Source: Zetaproteobacteria bacterium | Lineage (GTDB): Bacteria > Pseudomonadota > Zetaproteobacteria > Mariprofundales > Mariprofundaceae | Direction: 5' to 3' | DNA: 7,149 bases | NCBI GenBank assembly: GCA_021545665.1 | Contig: JAJRTX010000224.1 | Location: 1 to 7,149, forward strand | Shown here: positions 1-5,957 of the stretch, piece by piece | Layout of the letters: each line of letters opens with the position of its first letter | How positions within the stretch are numbered: position 1 is the first letter of the stretch | Program-made: the position numbers and the translations under genes | Notes under the pieces: generated by a model | What the model saw: only the letters and a program-made list of their open reading frames with translations | Told to the model about the DNA's origin: nothing | The model's database searches: none

Positions 1-557
1 AGGGCATGAAACTCCTGAAAAAGCGGCAGACTTTCAGGCAACCGCTGTTGAAAATAGTGCTGAATGCTATCGTAGCCAAGGTTATGATTGAAATGGCCCA
101 GACGAACAAACAGGCGTTTGGTGTATGCATCAACGACAAACACCGGTTTGTCCAGTGCATAGAGCAGGATAGAGTCGGCAGTTTCAGGGCCTATGCCATG
201 CACTTCCAGCAGTTTCTTGCGCAGCAGGCGAAGCGGCCATTTTTTCAACCCTTTGCGCTTGCCATTGTCATAATAAAATAAGGAAAACTGTTGTAAATAC
301 TGCGCCTTTTGCATATAGAAGCCGGAGGAACAGATAATGTCGCCAAGCTGGGCAAGATTGCTGGTGGTAATGGATTCACAATTGAGCATATCTTTTTCTT
401 TCAGGCAGATGATGGCCTTTTCCACATTTTTCCAATTGGTGTTCTGGGTCAGAATCGCACCAACCATGATCTCAAACGGGGATTCGGCAGGCCACCAGTG
501 TTGTTCGCCATAAGCAGCAAATAGCTTTTCGTAGATCTGTAGCGGCGAGAAGGACAC
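1..557 (-). CDS. Endonuclease III-like HhH-GPD DNA glycosylase, C-terminus cut off by window edge
   Basis: Base-excision repair glycosylase of the HhH-GPD superfamily; 185 codons are visible from a GTG at 557. Visible signatures are WWPAESPFEIMVGAILTQNT (residues 21-40), a helix-hairpin-helix HGIGPETADSI (120-130) and the catalytic-Asp segment FVVDAYTKR (140-148, Asp143). The Lys of bifunctional endonuclease III (GVGRKTAN type) is replaced by Glu125, as in MagIII-like monofunctional glycosylases. I therefore infer base removal (perhaps 3-methyladenine) without lyase activity. The C-terminal part, where [4Fe-4S] cysteines would lie, is outside the window. GTG is chosen because the family starts about this far before the WWP motif. 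No good Shine-Dalgarno precedes it, because a fold-back element abuts it. Without that element, the start would overlap the rluB stop. Family assignment is secure; substrate is not. Confidence 0.85.
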   Translation of the reverse strand, partial: MSFSPLQIYEKLFAAYGEQHWWPAESPFEIMVGAILTQNTNWKNVEKAIICLKEKDMLNCESITTSNLAQLGDIICSSGFYMQKAQYLQQFSLFYYDNGKRKGLKKWPLRLLRKKLLEVHGIGPETADSILLYALDKPVFVVDAYTKRLFVRLGHFNHNLGYDSIQHYFQQRLPESLPLFQEFHA

Positions 558-725
558 TAGGAGTCTGCCGGACTTAGGGCAATCGTAGCGAGCAGTTGGG
601 GAAGCGAGTCAGAAACAGCATGATTTTGAGGCGCATAGTGGCAACTATGCAACGATAAATCAGGATATTTTGGGCCGCTGTCCCTGTCGCGCAGTAGATT
701 TTTCATAAGTCCGATAGACTCCTAG
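557..725. mobile_element. Fold-back MITE-like element between rluB and the glycosylase gene
   Basis: The element proper is 561-721 (161 bp), flanked by identical CTAG copies at 557-560 and 722-725 that look like a target duplication. The terminal inverted repeats are GAGTCTGCCGGACTTA (561-576) and TAAGTCCGATAGACTC (706-721), 14 of 16 matching. The centre holds a hairpin with perfect 7-bp arms (633-639 and 644-650) around GGCA. The two halves between are partly complementary, so the whole element can fold back on itself. It has no room for a transposase, so it is presumably mobilised in trans by a related IS that I cannot name. The right CTAG supplies the rluB stop codon and the left one the G of the next gene's GTG. 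Confidence 0.75.
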
Positions 726-1546
726 ATAGCCTTTAATTTCTTTATTTCAGCGCGGTTCAGATTTCGCCAACTGCCGCGTGGCATATCTTCTTCAAGCCGC
801 ATCGGGCCAAAGCGTGTGCGCATCAGGCGGCGAACCGGGTGCCCGGCGGTTTCCAGAGTACGGCGTATTTCACGCCAGCGTCCACGGGTAATGATGATCG
901 TGATCCAGGTATGACCGCGTGTTTCAGAATCGACAGTGATTTCCCAGGGATCACTAACATCACCTTCGCCAATATTCATGCCACCACGGCGAAGGATTTC
1001 CAGTGTTTCCAGCGACAGATTGCCCACCACACGGGCACGGTATTCACGTGGCAGTTTAGCTCCTGGATGTGTTAATTCGCGGGTTAAAGCGCCATCGTCG
1101 GTTAGCAACAAAAGACCTTCGGTATCCATATCCAGACGGCCTATGGATTGTACATTCGGAGCAATCTCCAGATGATCATAAATCAGTGGACGATCTCTGG
1201 CATCGAGGCGTGAGCACAACTGGCCTTTGGGTTTGTTGTACAGGATATAGGTAAAACTGGTCTGCGGGCTGACATTCTTGCCGTCAACACAAACAGCATC
1301 TTCAGGCTGTACTGTGATGCCGGGCTGTGTGATCAGTTTGCCATTGAGTGAAACCCGTCCCGCTTCAATCCAGCGGTCGGCCTCGCGGCGGGAACATAAC
1401 CCGCAGTGGGCCAGATAACGGTTGATGCGTTCTGCACTGCCAGCAGCTTTTCTGTCAGGGACCTGCCTCTTCTGCCTCTGGGTCGACTTTACCTTGTTGC
1501 GAATCCTCTTTGCCGTCTGTATTTTTTGAGGCTTGTTCTGTTTCAT
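722..1546 (-). CDS. rluB: 23S rRNA pseudouridine synthase RluB
   Basis: Cytoplasmic pseudouridine synthase of the RsuA/RluB/E/F family; the E. coli RluB converts U2605 of 23S rRNA. From the ATG at 1546 (274 aa) it has a basic N-terminal tail, an S4 RNA-binding domain (about 40-85, RINRYLAHCGLCSRREADRW), and a catalytic domain with GRLDMDTEGLLLLTDDG, whose Asp (about residue 139) is the catalytic residue. A downstream GRWREIRRTLE segment is typical of the family. ATG 1546 is preferred over GTG 1555 because AGGG lies 8 bases before it. It overlaps the 3' end of scpB by about 92 bases in another frame. Its TAG stop lies in the CTAG duplication of a fold-back element, but that sequence would have been present before insertion, so the protein is probably intact. 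RluB is favoured over RsuA or RluE/F by operon context with scpAB. Confidence 0.93.
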   Translation of the reverse strand: MKQNKPQKIQTAKRIRNKVKSTQRQKRQVPDRKAAGSAERINRYLAHCGLCSRREADRWIEAGRVSLNGKLITQPGITVQPEDAVCVDGKNVSPQTSFTYILYNKPKGQLCSRLDARDRPLIYDHLEIAPNVQSIGRLDMDTEGLLLLTDDGALTRELTHPGAKLPREYRARVVGNLSLETLEILRRGGMNIGEGDVSDPWEITVDSETRGHTWITIIITRGRWREIRRTLETAGHPVRRLMRTRFGPMRLEEDMPRGSWRNLNRAEIKKLKAI

Positions 1547-2114
1547 ATAAGACACCCTGTTGAATCTGCATTACATTGTCACTGACCAGATTTTGAATTT
1601 CATCTTCATCCATCAATTGTGCTGAATCGGGCAAGTCCTGGAGTGAATTCAGACCGAAATCAACCAAAAAAGCCTTGCCGGTGCCGAATAGATGCGGCCT
1701 GCCGGGCACTTCCTTGCGGCCCAGCACTTTGATCCAGCCGCGTTCCTGCAATGTGGCAATAATACGGCTGGATACCTTGAAACCGCGCAGAGCTTCAATT
1801 TCGGCGCGGGTGGTTGGTTGGCGGTAAGCAATAATGGCCAGCGTCTCAAGTGCTGAACGGGACAATCGCTGCGGTTTTATTTCCCACAGCTGATGCACCA
1901 GCTCTGCATGTTCAGGCGCAGTGCGAAACTGCCAGCCGCCGCTTACCTGCACGATCTGAATACCGCGCTGCTGATAATGTGATTCCAGCTCACTCAAAGT
2001 ACTCAGAATATCAGAAGAACTCAGCTCATCAGCAAAAAGATTGCGCAGCTTCTGCAGGCTGACCGGCTCATCACTGGCCAGTAACAGAGCTTCAATTTGT
2101 CCGGCTGTATTCAT
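1455..2114 (-). CDS. scpB: Segregation and condensation protein ScpB
   Basis: Subunit of the SMC-ScpAB condensin, which organises and separates chromosomes; ScpB dimers bind the ScpA kleisin. The 219-aa protein has two winged-helix regions. The second contains the family hallmark ALETLAIIAYRQPTTRAEIE (88-107), followed by RGFKVSSRIIATLQERGWIK (110-129) and GRKEVPGRPHLFGTGKAFL (132-150). The last 45 residues or so are acidic and look disordered; they overlap the rluB 5' end in another frame. The ATG overlaps the scpA TGA (ATGA, 2111-2114), and AGAGG lies 7 bases upstream, so coupled translation is likely. The length is normal for proteobacterial ScpB. No smc gene is in the window. Confidence 0.96.
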   Translation of the reverse strand: MNTAGQIEALLLASDEPVSLQKLRNLFADELSSSDILSTLSELESHYQQRGIQIVQVSGGWQFRTAPEHAELVHQLWEIKPQRLSRSALETLAIIAYRQPTTRAEIEALRGFKVSSRIIATLQERGWIKVLGRKEVPGRPHLFGTGKAFLVDFGLNSLQDLPDSAQLMDEDEIQNLVSDNVMQIQQGVLYETEQASKNTDGKEDSQQGKVDPEAEEAGP

Positions 2115-2875
2115 GATGCTACCTCTTTCAGCAGCAGACTGATCGATCCGTAGTTTTCAGTCTGTACGACGGTGATCGTCTGTTGTCGCCATAATTCAAG
2201 AATAGCCAGGATAGTTGTCACCAGTACTTCGCGTCCCGGATTAGCTAACAGGAATTCATCCAGCTGGATACCACCATGTTGCAATTGTTCAAGCACTGCT
2301 GTCATTTGTTCGCGCACACTCATGGTGTCGGAGAAAATATGATGCCGTACTTCGCCTCCAACACGCTTGAGCACATTGCGGAAAGCCAGCAACAGAGCAT
2401 CCAGATCTCCTTCAGGTAGCGGTCGTTCAATCTCATCAGACTCAGGAAATATGCTACGTGTAAATACATCACGGCCAATTCTCGGGCGCTCATTCAATTC
2501 TTCAGCCAGCATGCGGTATTGCTCATAAGCGATTAGCTGAGCTGCCAGTTCGGCACGCGGATCAATTTCATTGCCTTCATCATCTATCTCGGGGCGTGGC
2601 AATAGTAAACGCGATTTGAGCTGCATCAATGTGCTGGCCATAACCAGATAATCTCCGGCGATTTCCAGATCAAGCTCCTCCTGTGCATCCAGAATATCCA
2701 GATACTGGCTGGTGATTATGGCAATCGGGATATCGAACACTTCCAGTTCCTGAGAGCGGATCAGGTGCAGCAGCACATCCAGCGGCCCTTCAAACTGATC
2801 CAGTTGAACCGGCGGCAGTGTGAGGGCGGGTTCAGCGCCCTCAAACAGGTCATTCACAGCTGCTGTTTCATTCAT
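2111..2875 (-). CDS. scpA: Segregation and condensation protein ScpA (kleisin)
   Basis: Kleisin subunit of SMC-ScpAB that bridges the two SMC heads and binds ScpB. The 254-aa protein begins with a variable stretch. The ScpA N-terminal signature follows: FEGPLDVLLHLIRSQELEVF (28-47) and IPIAIITSQYLDIL (49-62), then DYLVMASTLMQLKSRLLLP (75-93). The acidic linker and a C-terminal winged-helix segment (about 182-254, including LLANPGREVLVTTILAILEL) complete the family layout. The ATG overlaps the trpS TGA by 4 bases (2872-2875) and has no strong Shine-Dalgarno of its own, which suggests translation coupled to trpS. The downstream scpB overlaps it in the same way. Confidence 0.96.
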   Translation of the reverse strand: MNETAAVNDLFEGAEPALTLPPVQLDQFEGPLDVLLHLIRSQELEVFDIPIAIITSQYLDILDAQEELDLEIAGDYLVMASTLMQLKSRLLLPRPEIDDEGNEIDPRAELAAQLIAYEQYRMLAEELNERPRIGRDVFTRSIFPESDEIERPLPEGDLDALLLAFRNVLKRVGGEVRHHIFSDTMSVREQMTAVLEQLQHGGIQLDEFLLANPGREVLVTTILAILELWRQQTITVVQTENYGSISLLLKEVAS

Positions 2876-3903
2876 ACGCGATAACCCATTTTTAATGACT
2901 TGCGTACCTTATCCATGGTGCGGCCCGCTTCGCGCCGGGCTTTTTCATTGCCGGCGCGCACGATGTCGCGTAAATCATCAGGTCGGGCGGCAATATCAGC
3001 ACGGCGATCACGAATCGGTTGCAACTCGGCTTCCAGATGTTTCAGCAAGCATATTTTGCAATCGATGCATCCTATAGCCGCCGTGGTGCAGCCATCCTGC
3101 ACCCACTGGCGCTCTGTTTCTGTCGAATAGACTTTATGGAAATCCCAAACCGGACATTTTTCCGGTGTGCCGGCATCGTCGCGGCGCACCCGGGCCGGAT
3201 CGGTGGGCATAGTTTTCACCTTTTTCTCGGTGACTTTCCATGTTTCACCCAGCTCAATCGTATTGCCATAGGATTTGCTCATTTTGCGCCCGTCCAGCCC
3301 CGGCAGTTTAGCTGTCGGCATCAGCAGGGATTCGGGTTCGGGGAACAGAGGAGGGATGCCCTGACGATAGAGATGATTAAAACGGCGGGCTACCTCGCGG
3401 GTGAGTTCCACATGTGGAACCTGATCTTCACCCACCGGCACGCCATCGGCGCGATACATCAGAATATCGGCTGATTGCAGCAGCGGATAACCCAGGAACC
3501 CATAAGTGCCAAGGTCTTTTTCGCGCAATTGCTCAATCTGATCTTTATAAGTCGGTACGCGCTCCAGCCATGACAGCGGTGTCATGAATGAAAACAGCAA
3601 GTGCAATTCGGCATGTTCGGGAATTTCCGACTGGATAAATACAACGGCTTTCTCCGGATCTATACCGACAGCCAGCCAGTCAATCAGCATATCCCAGATG
3701 GTGTCTTTGACGATGGAGGGATTGGCATAATCAGTGGTCAGCGCATGCCAGTCGGCAGCAAAGAAATAGCAATGATGCTCTTCCTGCAATTTCAGCCAGT
3801 TTTCCAGCACGCCCTTGTAATGGCCCAGATGCAGACGACCTGTCGGCCGCATACCGGAAAGAATACGTTTGGGTTTATCCTGTGGTGTATCAGAAGTGTT
3901 CAA
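2872..3903 (-). CDS. trpS: Tryptophanyl-tRNA synthetase, with iron-sulfur-type cysteine pattern
   Basis: Class I aminoacyl-tRNA synthetase that charges tRNA-Trp. The 343-aa protein carries SGMRPTGRLHLGHYKG (16-31, with HLGH as the HIGH motif), DWHALTTDY (51-59), the segment GYPLLQSADILMYRADGVPV (138-157) and GRKMSKS (205-211). Cysteines at 250, 272, 279 and 282 form C-x21-C-x6-C-x2-C. This is close to the pattern binding a [4Fe-4S] cluster in Thermotoga maritima TrpRS, as I recall it; another Cys is at 285. Start is TTG 3903: GAGGGG lies 5 bases upstream (3909-3914), an in-frame TGA lies at 3913-3915, and the next Met is already inside the catalytic motif. It is first in the minus-strand operon. 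A fold-back element begins about 28 bases upstream, and I could not place a promoter. Confidence 0.95.
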   Translation of the reverse strand: MNTSDTPQDKPKRILSGMRPTGRLHLGHYKGVLENWLKLQEEHHCYFFAADWHALTTDYANPSIVKDTIWDMLIDWLAVGIDPEKAVVFIQSEIPEHAELHLLFSFMTPLSWLERVPTYKDQIEQLREKDLGTYGFLGYPLLQSADILMYRADGVPVGEDQVPHVELTREVARRFNHLYRQGIPPLFPEPESLLMPTAKLPGLDGRKMSKSYGNTIELGETWKVTEKKVKTMPTDPARVRRDDAGTPEKCPVWDFHKVYSTETERQWVQDGCTTAAIGCIDCKICLLKHLEAELQPIRDRRADIAARPDDLRDIVRAGNEKARREAGRTMDKVRKSLKMGYRV

Positions 3904-3931
3904 TGGTTCCCCTCATCAGCGCATATTGCTG

Positions 3932-4099
3932 TTATGAGCTACTTGCAAAATTCTGGGTGGATGAGCGGCAATCCCACTTCGAGTCCATTGTCGGGATGGA
4001 ATGAGGGACATGGTTGTTCCATGTCCCTCATTCCAGCTCGGAAATGGGTCGGAATGAGGAAGTTGCTCGCCGCCCACGAGTATTACAAGTGGCTCTTAT
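3932..4099. mobile_element. Fold-back MITE-like element upstream of trpS
   Basis: The element proper is 3936-4095 (160 bp), flanked by TTAT at 3932-3935 and 4096-4099, a likely 4-bp target duplication. The ends are imperfect inverted repeats of about 25 bp: 3936-3960 starts GAGCTACTTGCAAAATTC, and the reverse complement of 4070-4095 starts GAGCCACTTGTAATACTC. The centre is a perfect 16-bp hairpin (arms 3998-4013 and 4019-4034, loop TTGTT). Hairpin and element share the same centre near 4016, and intermediate parts also pair, so the unit is one long palindrome. It has no credible coding sequence. It separates trpS from the tRNA promoter region and probably enters the trpS 5' leader or carries the trpS promoter. 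Its ends and duplication differ from those of the element near 641, so the two are different families. Confidence 0.7.
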
Positions 4100-4165
4100 G
4101 GCGAACGATAGCAAAGCCTGCCATGTAATGCGATTAGGGCAACGGCATGAATCACCAATAGGCCA

Positions 4166-4193
4166 TTGACGCGATCTTCCTTCTCCCTAAAAT
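4166..4193 (+). promoter_or_regulatory. Sigma70-type promoter for the tRNA gene
   Basis: TTGACG (4166-4171) and TAAAAT (4188-4193) are separated by 16 bases. A GC-rich discriminator (GCGCGGCC from 4194) follows, as is common at stringently controlled stable-RNA promoters. The tRNA begins 12 bases after the -10 box. The bases between the trpS-side fold-back element and this promoter (4100-4165) show nothing else recognisable. Confidence 0.75.
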
Positions 4194-4205
4194 GCGCGGC
4201 CTTGC

Positions 4206-4282
4206 GGCGCTTTAGCTCAGCTGGTTAGAGCACCGGAATCATAATCCGGGTGTCCGGGGTTCGAGTCCCTGAAGCGCCACCA
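4206..4282 (+). tRNA. tRNA with anticodon CAT (probably elongator tRNA-Met)
   Basis: A full 77-nt cloverleaf can be drawn. The acceptor stem GGCGCTT/AAGCGCC is perfect over 7 bp. The D-arm is GCTC/GAGC. The anticodon stem CCGGA/TCCGG encloses the loop ATCATAA, giving CAT. The T-arm CGGGG/CCCTG encloses TTCGAGT, with one G-T pair. The discriminator is A and CCA is encoded. A CAT anticodon could also belong to tRNA-Ile2, which is read as AUA after lysidine modification. The first pair G-C and lack of initiator features exclude tRNA-fMet; elongator Met is my preferred call. Its 3' end is the apparent insertion site of the neighbouring element. Confidence 0.95.
4258..4282 (+). other. Presumed attachment site (attL) at the tRNA 3' end
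   Basis: The integrase gene lies directly downstream of the tRNA 3' end, which is the usual arrangement when a tyrosine recombinase uses the tRNA T-loop to CCA region as attB. No second copy of this segment is visible up to 7149, so the repeat that would prove it (attR) must be outside the window. The core boundaries are therefore a guess. Confidence 0.45.
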
Positions 4283-4300
4283 TATAACTATTGAATATAT

Positions 4301-4328
4301 AAGGGGTTTCTAGCGAGACCCCTTTTTT
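4301..4328 (+). terminator. Rho-independent terminator after the tRNA gene
   Basis: Arms AAGGGGTTTC (4301-4310) and GAGACCCCTT (4315-4324) pair over 10 bp with one G-U, around a TAGC loop, and run into six Ts (4323-4328). This orientation ends transcription from the tRNA promoter and shields it from the element. The stop codon of the opposing integrase gene (4310-4312) lies at the hairpin loop, so the terminator is partly integrase coding sequence. On the minus strand no clean T-tract follows. Confidence 0.8.
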
Positions 4329-5479
4329 GTGGGTGATTTATGCCCGATATCATCACGTTTTTTTCCGAAAAGCGCACTTGCCCGGCCACCACCACCATCA
4401 TCACCTTCAGGCAGCCAACGAGCATATTTTTTAATTGTCGTTGTCATATTGGTGTGTCCCATCTGTCTGGCTACCCATGCCGGATTTTCACCAGCTGTTA
4501 GCATCATTGATGCATAGGTGTGGCGCATCTGTTTTGGTTCCCTGTATCTGACTCCTGACTTTTTCAAAATGTGCCGCCAGAAGCGATAACGCAGCGTCAT
4601 ATCATCTGGAAATCCATTACCAGATCGCGGATCTATAAATATTTCCTTGTCAGCCAGGAAGGATATTGCCTTCTGTGCTTTCAATGCACCCATGGCATCC
4701 GGCAGCAGTTTGATTGTCCTGGTTCCGGCCACTGTCTTTGTTTCCTTGATGTTTCCGCGTACATTGTTTCGGTGAATGAATGCCGTGCCGTGTATCCAGT
4801 CTATATCATTCCACTGTAAAGCAATTAGCTCACCTATTCGTAACCCCGTCCAGAAATCAAACTGGATCAGGTTGGCTATAGCTGGCTCTGCTGCCTCTAT
4901 GATCGCTGTCTGTTCGTCGCTATTAAACGGGGTGGGTTCGCGTGTTACCACTTTCAAGTTTGTGATTCGATCCATTGGGTTTGAATCAATCACATTGTCT
5001 GAATAAGCATCATCAACCATGCCGCGTAATGGGATAAGAATATTGTTGATTCGCTTCGGGCCAACTTCCAACTGTGAAATAAAATGCCTGATGGCTGATG
5101 TTGTCAGGTCGGAAAGTCTCAAGTCACTAAGCATCGGTTTGATATGCACCCGCACTGCGCTTTCGTAACTCTCATATGTGGATGCGGCCAGCGTCCTTCT
5201 CTTTGATTCAAGATATCTGTCAATGGCTTTTGATACGGTAATTACTGATGATCGAGGGCAGAGCGCATCTGCGCGTTTTGAGTTGGGGAAATATTCTCTA
5301 TAATCGAAAGTGCCAAGCTGAATGCGCCGGTCAATCTCTGATTTCATACCTTCGGCAAATTTGATGTTGGCCTTGGTTGGTTTTATCTTGAGTGTTTCCC
5401 TGCAATTTACGCCCCGGAATGTGAAGCTAATGCGCAGGCTGTCGCCGCGTGGTGTGACTCCTGATCCGCCTCTACCCAT
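4310..5479 (-). CDS. int: Tyrosine recombinase / phage integrase with DUF3596-type arm-binding domain
   Basis: Site-specific recombinase of 389 aa that should integrate and, with an excisionase, excise the element at the adjacent tRNA. The N-terminal region (about 1-68: RGDSLRISFTFRGVNCRETL, later LGTFDYREYFPNS) matches the DUF3596 arm-DNA-binding type. A SAM-like core-binding domain follows (about 80-170), then the catalytic domain (about 185-355). The active-site candidates are Arg214 (WTGLRIGEL), Lys248, Arg319 (QMRHTYASMM), His342 (QMGHTN) and nucleophile Tyr352 (KKYARWLP). The usual first His of the HxxR box is Lys316; other members of this subfamily also lack it, as I recall. The C-terminus has a glycine-rich and then basic tail. 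ATG 5479 is supported by AGGAG 8 bases upstream. The 5' end overlaps the excisionase-like gene by 73 bases, and the stop codon lies in the tRNA terminator. Confidence 0.94.
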   Translation of the reverse strand: MGRGGSGVTPRGDSLRISFTFRGVNCRETLKIKPTKANIKFAEGMKSEIDRRIQLGTFDYREYFPNSKRADALCPRSSVITVSKAIDRYLESKRRTLAASTYESYESAVRVHIKPMLSDLRLSDLTTSAIRHFISQLEVGPKRINNILIPLRGMVDDAYSDNVIDSNPMDRITNLKVVTREPTPFNSDEQTAIIEAAEPAIANLIQFDFWTGLRIGELIALQWNDIDWIHGTAFIHRNNVRGNIKETKTVAGTRTIKLLPDAMGALKAQKAISFLADKEIFIDPRSGNGFPDDMTLRYRFWRHILKKSGVRYREPKQMRHTYASMMLTAGENPAWVARQMGHTNMTTTIKKYARWLPEGDDGGGGRASALFGKKRDDIGHKSPTKKGSR

Positions 5480-5649
5480 CTATCCATCTCCTGCCAGTTG
5501 ATATAGAGCCTGTTATTCGGGCCATGTTTCCAATGCACCCCTTCAAGCCAAACACCTCTTCTGATGTTCGCTTGGAGCGTGTTGTTTGTATGGCCGGTGA
5601 AGTTATACCACTTTGTAGCGAGAATCCATTTAGGCACAATTTTTTCCAT
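5407..5649 (-). CDS. Excisionase-like small DNA-binding protein
   Basis: This 80-aa protein resembles the DUF1233 group of putative phage excisionases. These are small winged-helix proteins that bind near att sites and turn integrase towards excision. Supporting segments are VPKWILATKWYNFTGHT (5-21), followed by LQANIRRGVWLEGVHWKHG (25-43) and NRLYINWQEMDRWVE (46-60), the W-x-E-G-V-H-W core and aromatic strand of that family. It sits directly upstream of int and overlaps it by 73 bases, the classic xis-int order. ATG 5649 is preferred to the preceding TTG at 5652. Neither has a clear Shine-Dalgarno, so translation may depend on ribosomes ending the upstream gene or a 14-codon frame that overlaps the start (5630-5674). 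The last 20 residues are Ala/His-rich. Confidence 0.75.
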   Translation of the reverse strand: MEKIVPKWILATKWYNFTGHTNNTLQANIRRGVWLEGVHWKHGPNNRLYINWQEMDRWVEADQESHHAATACALASHSGA

Positions 5650-5666
5650 CAACCGTGAGTACGTTT

Positions 5667-5957
5667 TCAGTCATCACAGCCCCTTATCTTTGCTTCGATT
5701 GCTGCAATCCGTTTCTTATAATCATCAGGGCAACCATCCCAATATTTGACATTATCAAGCATCTCCATCGCTTCTTTCAATTCATCAGTCAGCTTATGTG
5801 CTGGGTGGGTGTAGAGCTTACTGCCTATTTCAATTCCATGCTTCTTAACAATATCGCTCATTGAACATGGGTCAGCCCACAGTAGCGCCCACATTTTACC
5901 TATGATAACCACCGGCTCACTCTCATCATCTGCAAGGGCTGCTTTCCTAAGATTCAT
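5667..5957 (-). CDS. Unknown 96-aa phage protein
   Basis: I do not recognise this family. ATG 5957 is chosen because AAGGAGG lies 6 bases upstream; an in-frame upstream ATG at 5999 lacks such a site and would run through the preceding gene. The 96 residues contain a hydrophobic segment, PVVIIGKMWALLWADP (15-30), too short and charged around to be a convincing membrane helix. A mixed helix, MSDIVKKHGIEIG (33-45), and a charged C-terminal helical part (about 54-92, with DDYKKRIAAIEAKIR) follow. No signal peptide or catalytic motif is evident. It lies between ssb and xis in the minus-strand operon, ends 17 bases before the xis ATG, and overlaps the end of the frameshifted gene upstream by 11 bases. 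Confidence 0.7.
   Translation of the reverse strand: MNLRKAALADDESEPVVIIGKMWALLWADPCSMSDIVKKHGIEIGSKLYTHPAHKLTDELKEAMEMLDNVKYWDGCPDDYKKRIAAIEAKIRGCDD

Noticed and set aside
6..524. Two plus-strand open frames (6-281 and 309-524)
   Set aside because: They are shadows of the glycosylase gene, whose minus-strand translation shows clear family motifs.
3920..3948. TTGCAA and TATGCG with 17-base spacing as a trpS promoter
   Set aside because: The -10 box is poor, and the transcript would begin at the Shine-Dalgarno, leaving no usable leader.
3932..3988. An 18-residue minus-strand frame containing WDCRSS as a trp leader peptide for attenuation
   Set aside because: It has only one Trp codon, no ribosome site, and lies inside the fold-back element.
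3998..4034. The perfect 16-bp hairpin as a Rho-independent terminator
   Set aside because: Neither strand has a T-tract after it, and it is the centre of a larger palindrome.
3601..4128. A 175-codon plus-strand open frame opposite the trpS start and the fold-back element
   Set aside because: It is antisense to trpS coding sequence and then to the palindrome, with no ribosome site and no recognisable protein character.
4100..4165. A possible minus-strand peptide (VNGLLVIHAVALIALHG) between the fold-back element and the tRNA promoter
   Set aside because: It is short, has no start or ribosome site, and overlaps the tRNA promoter.
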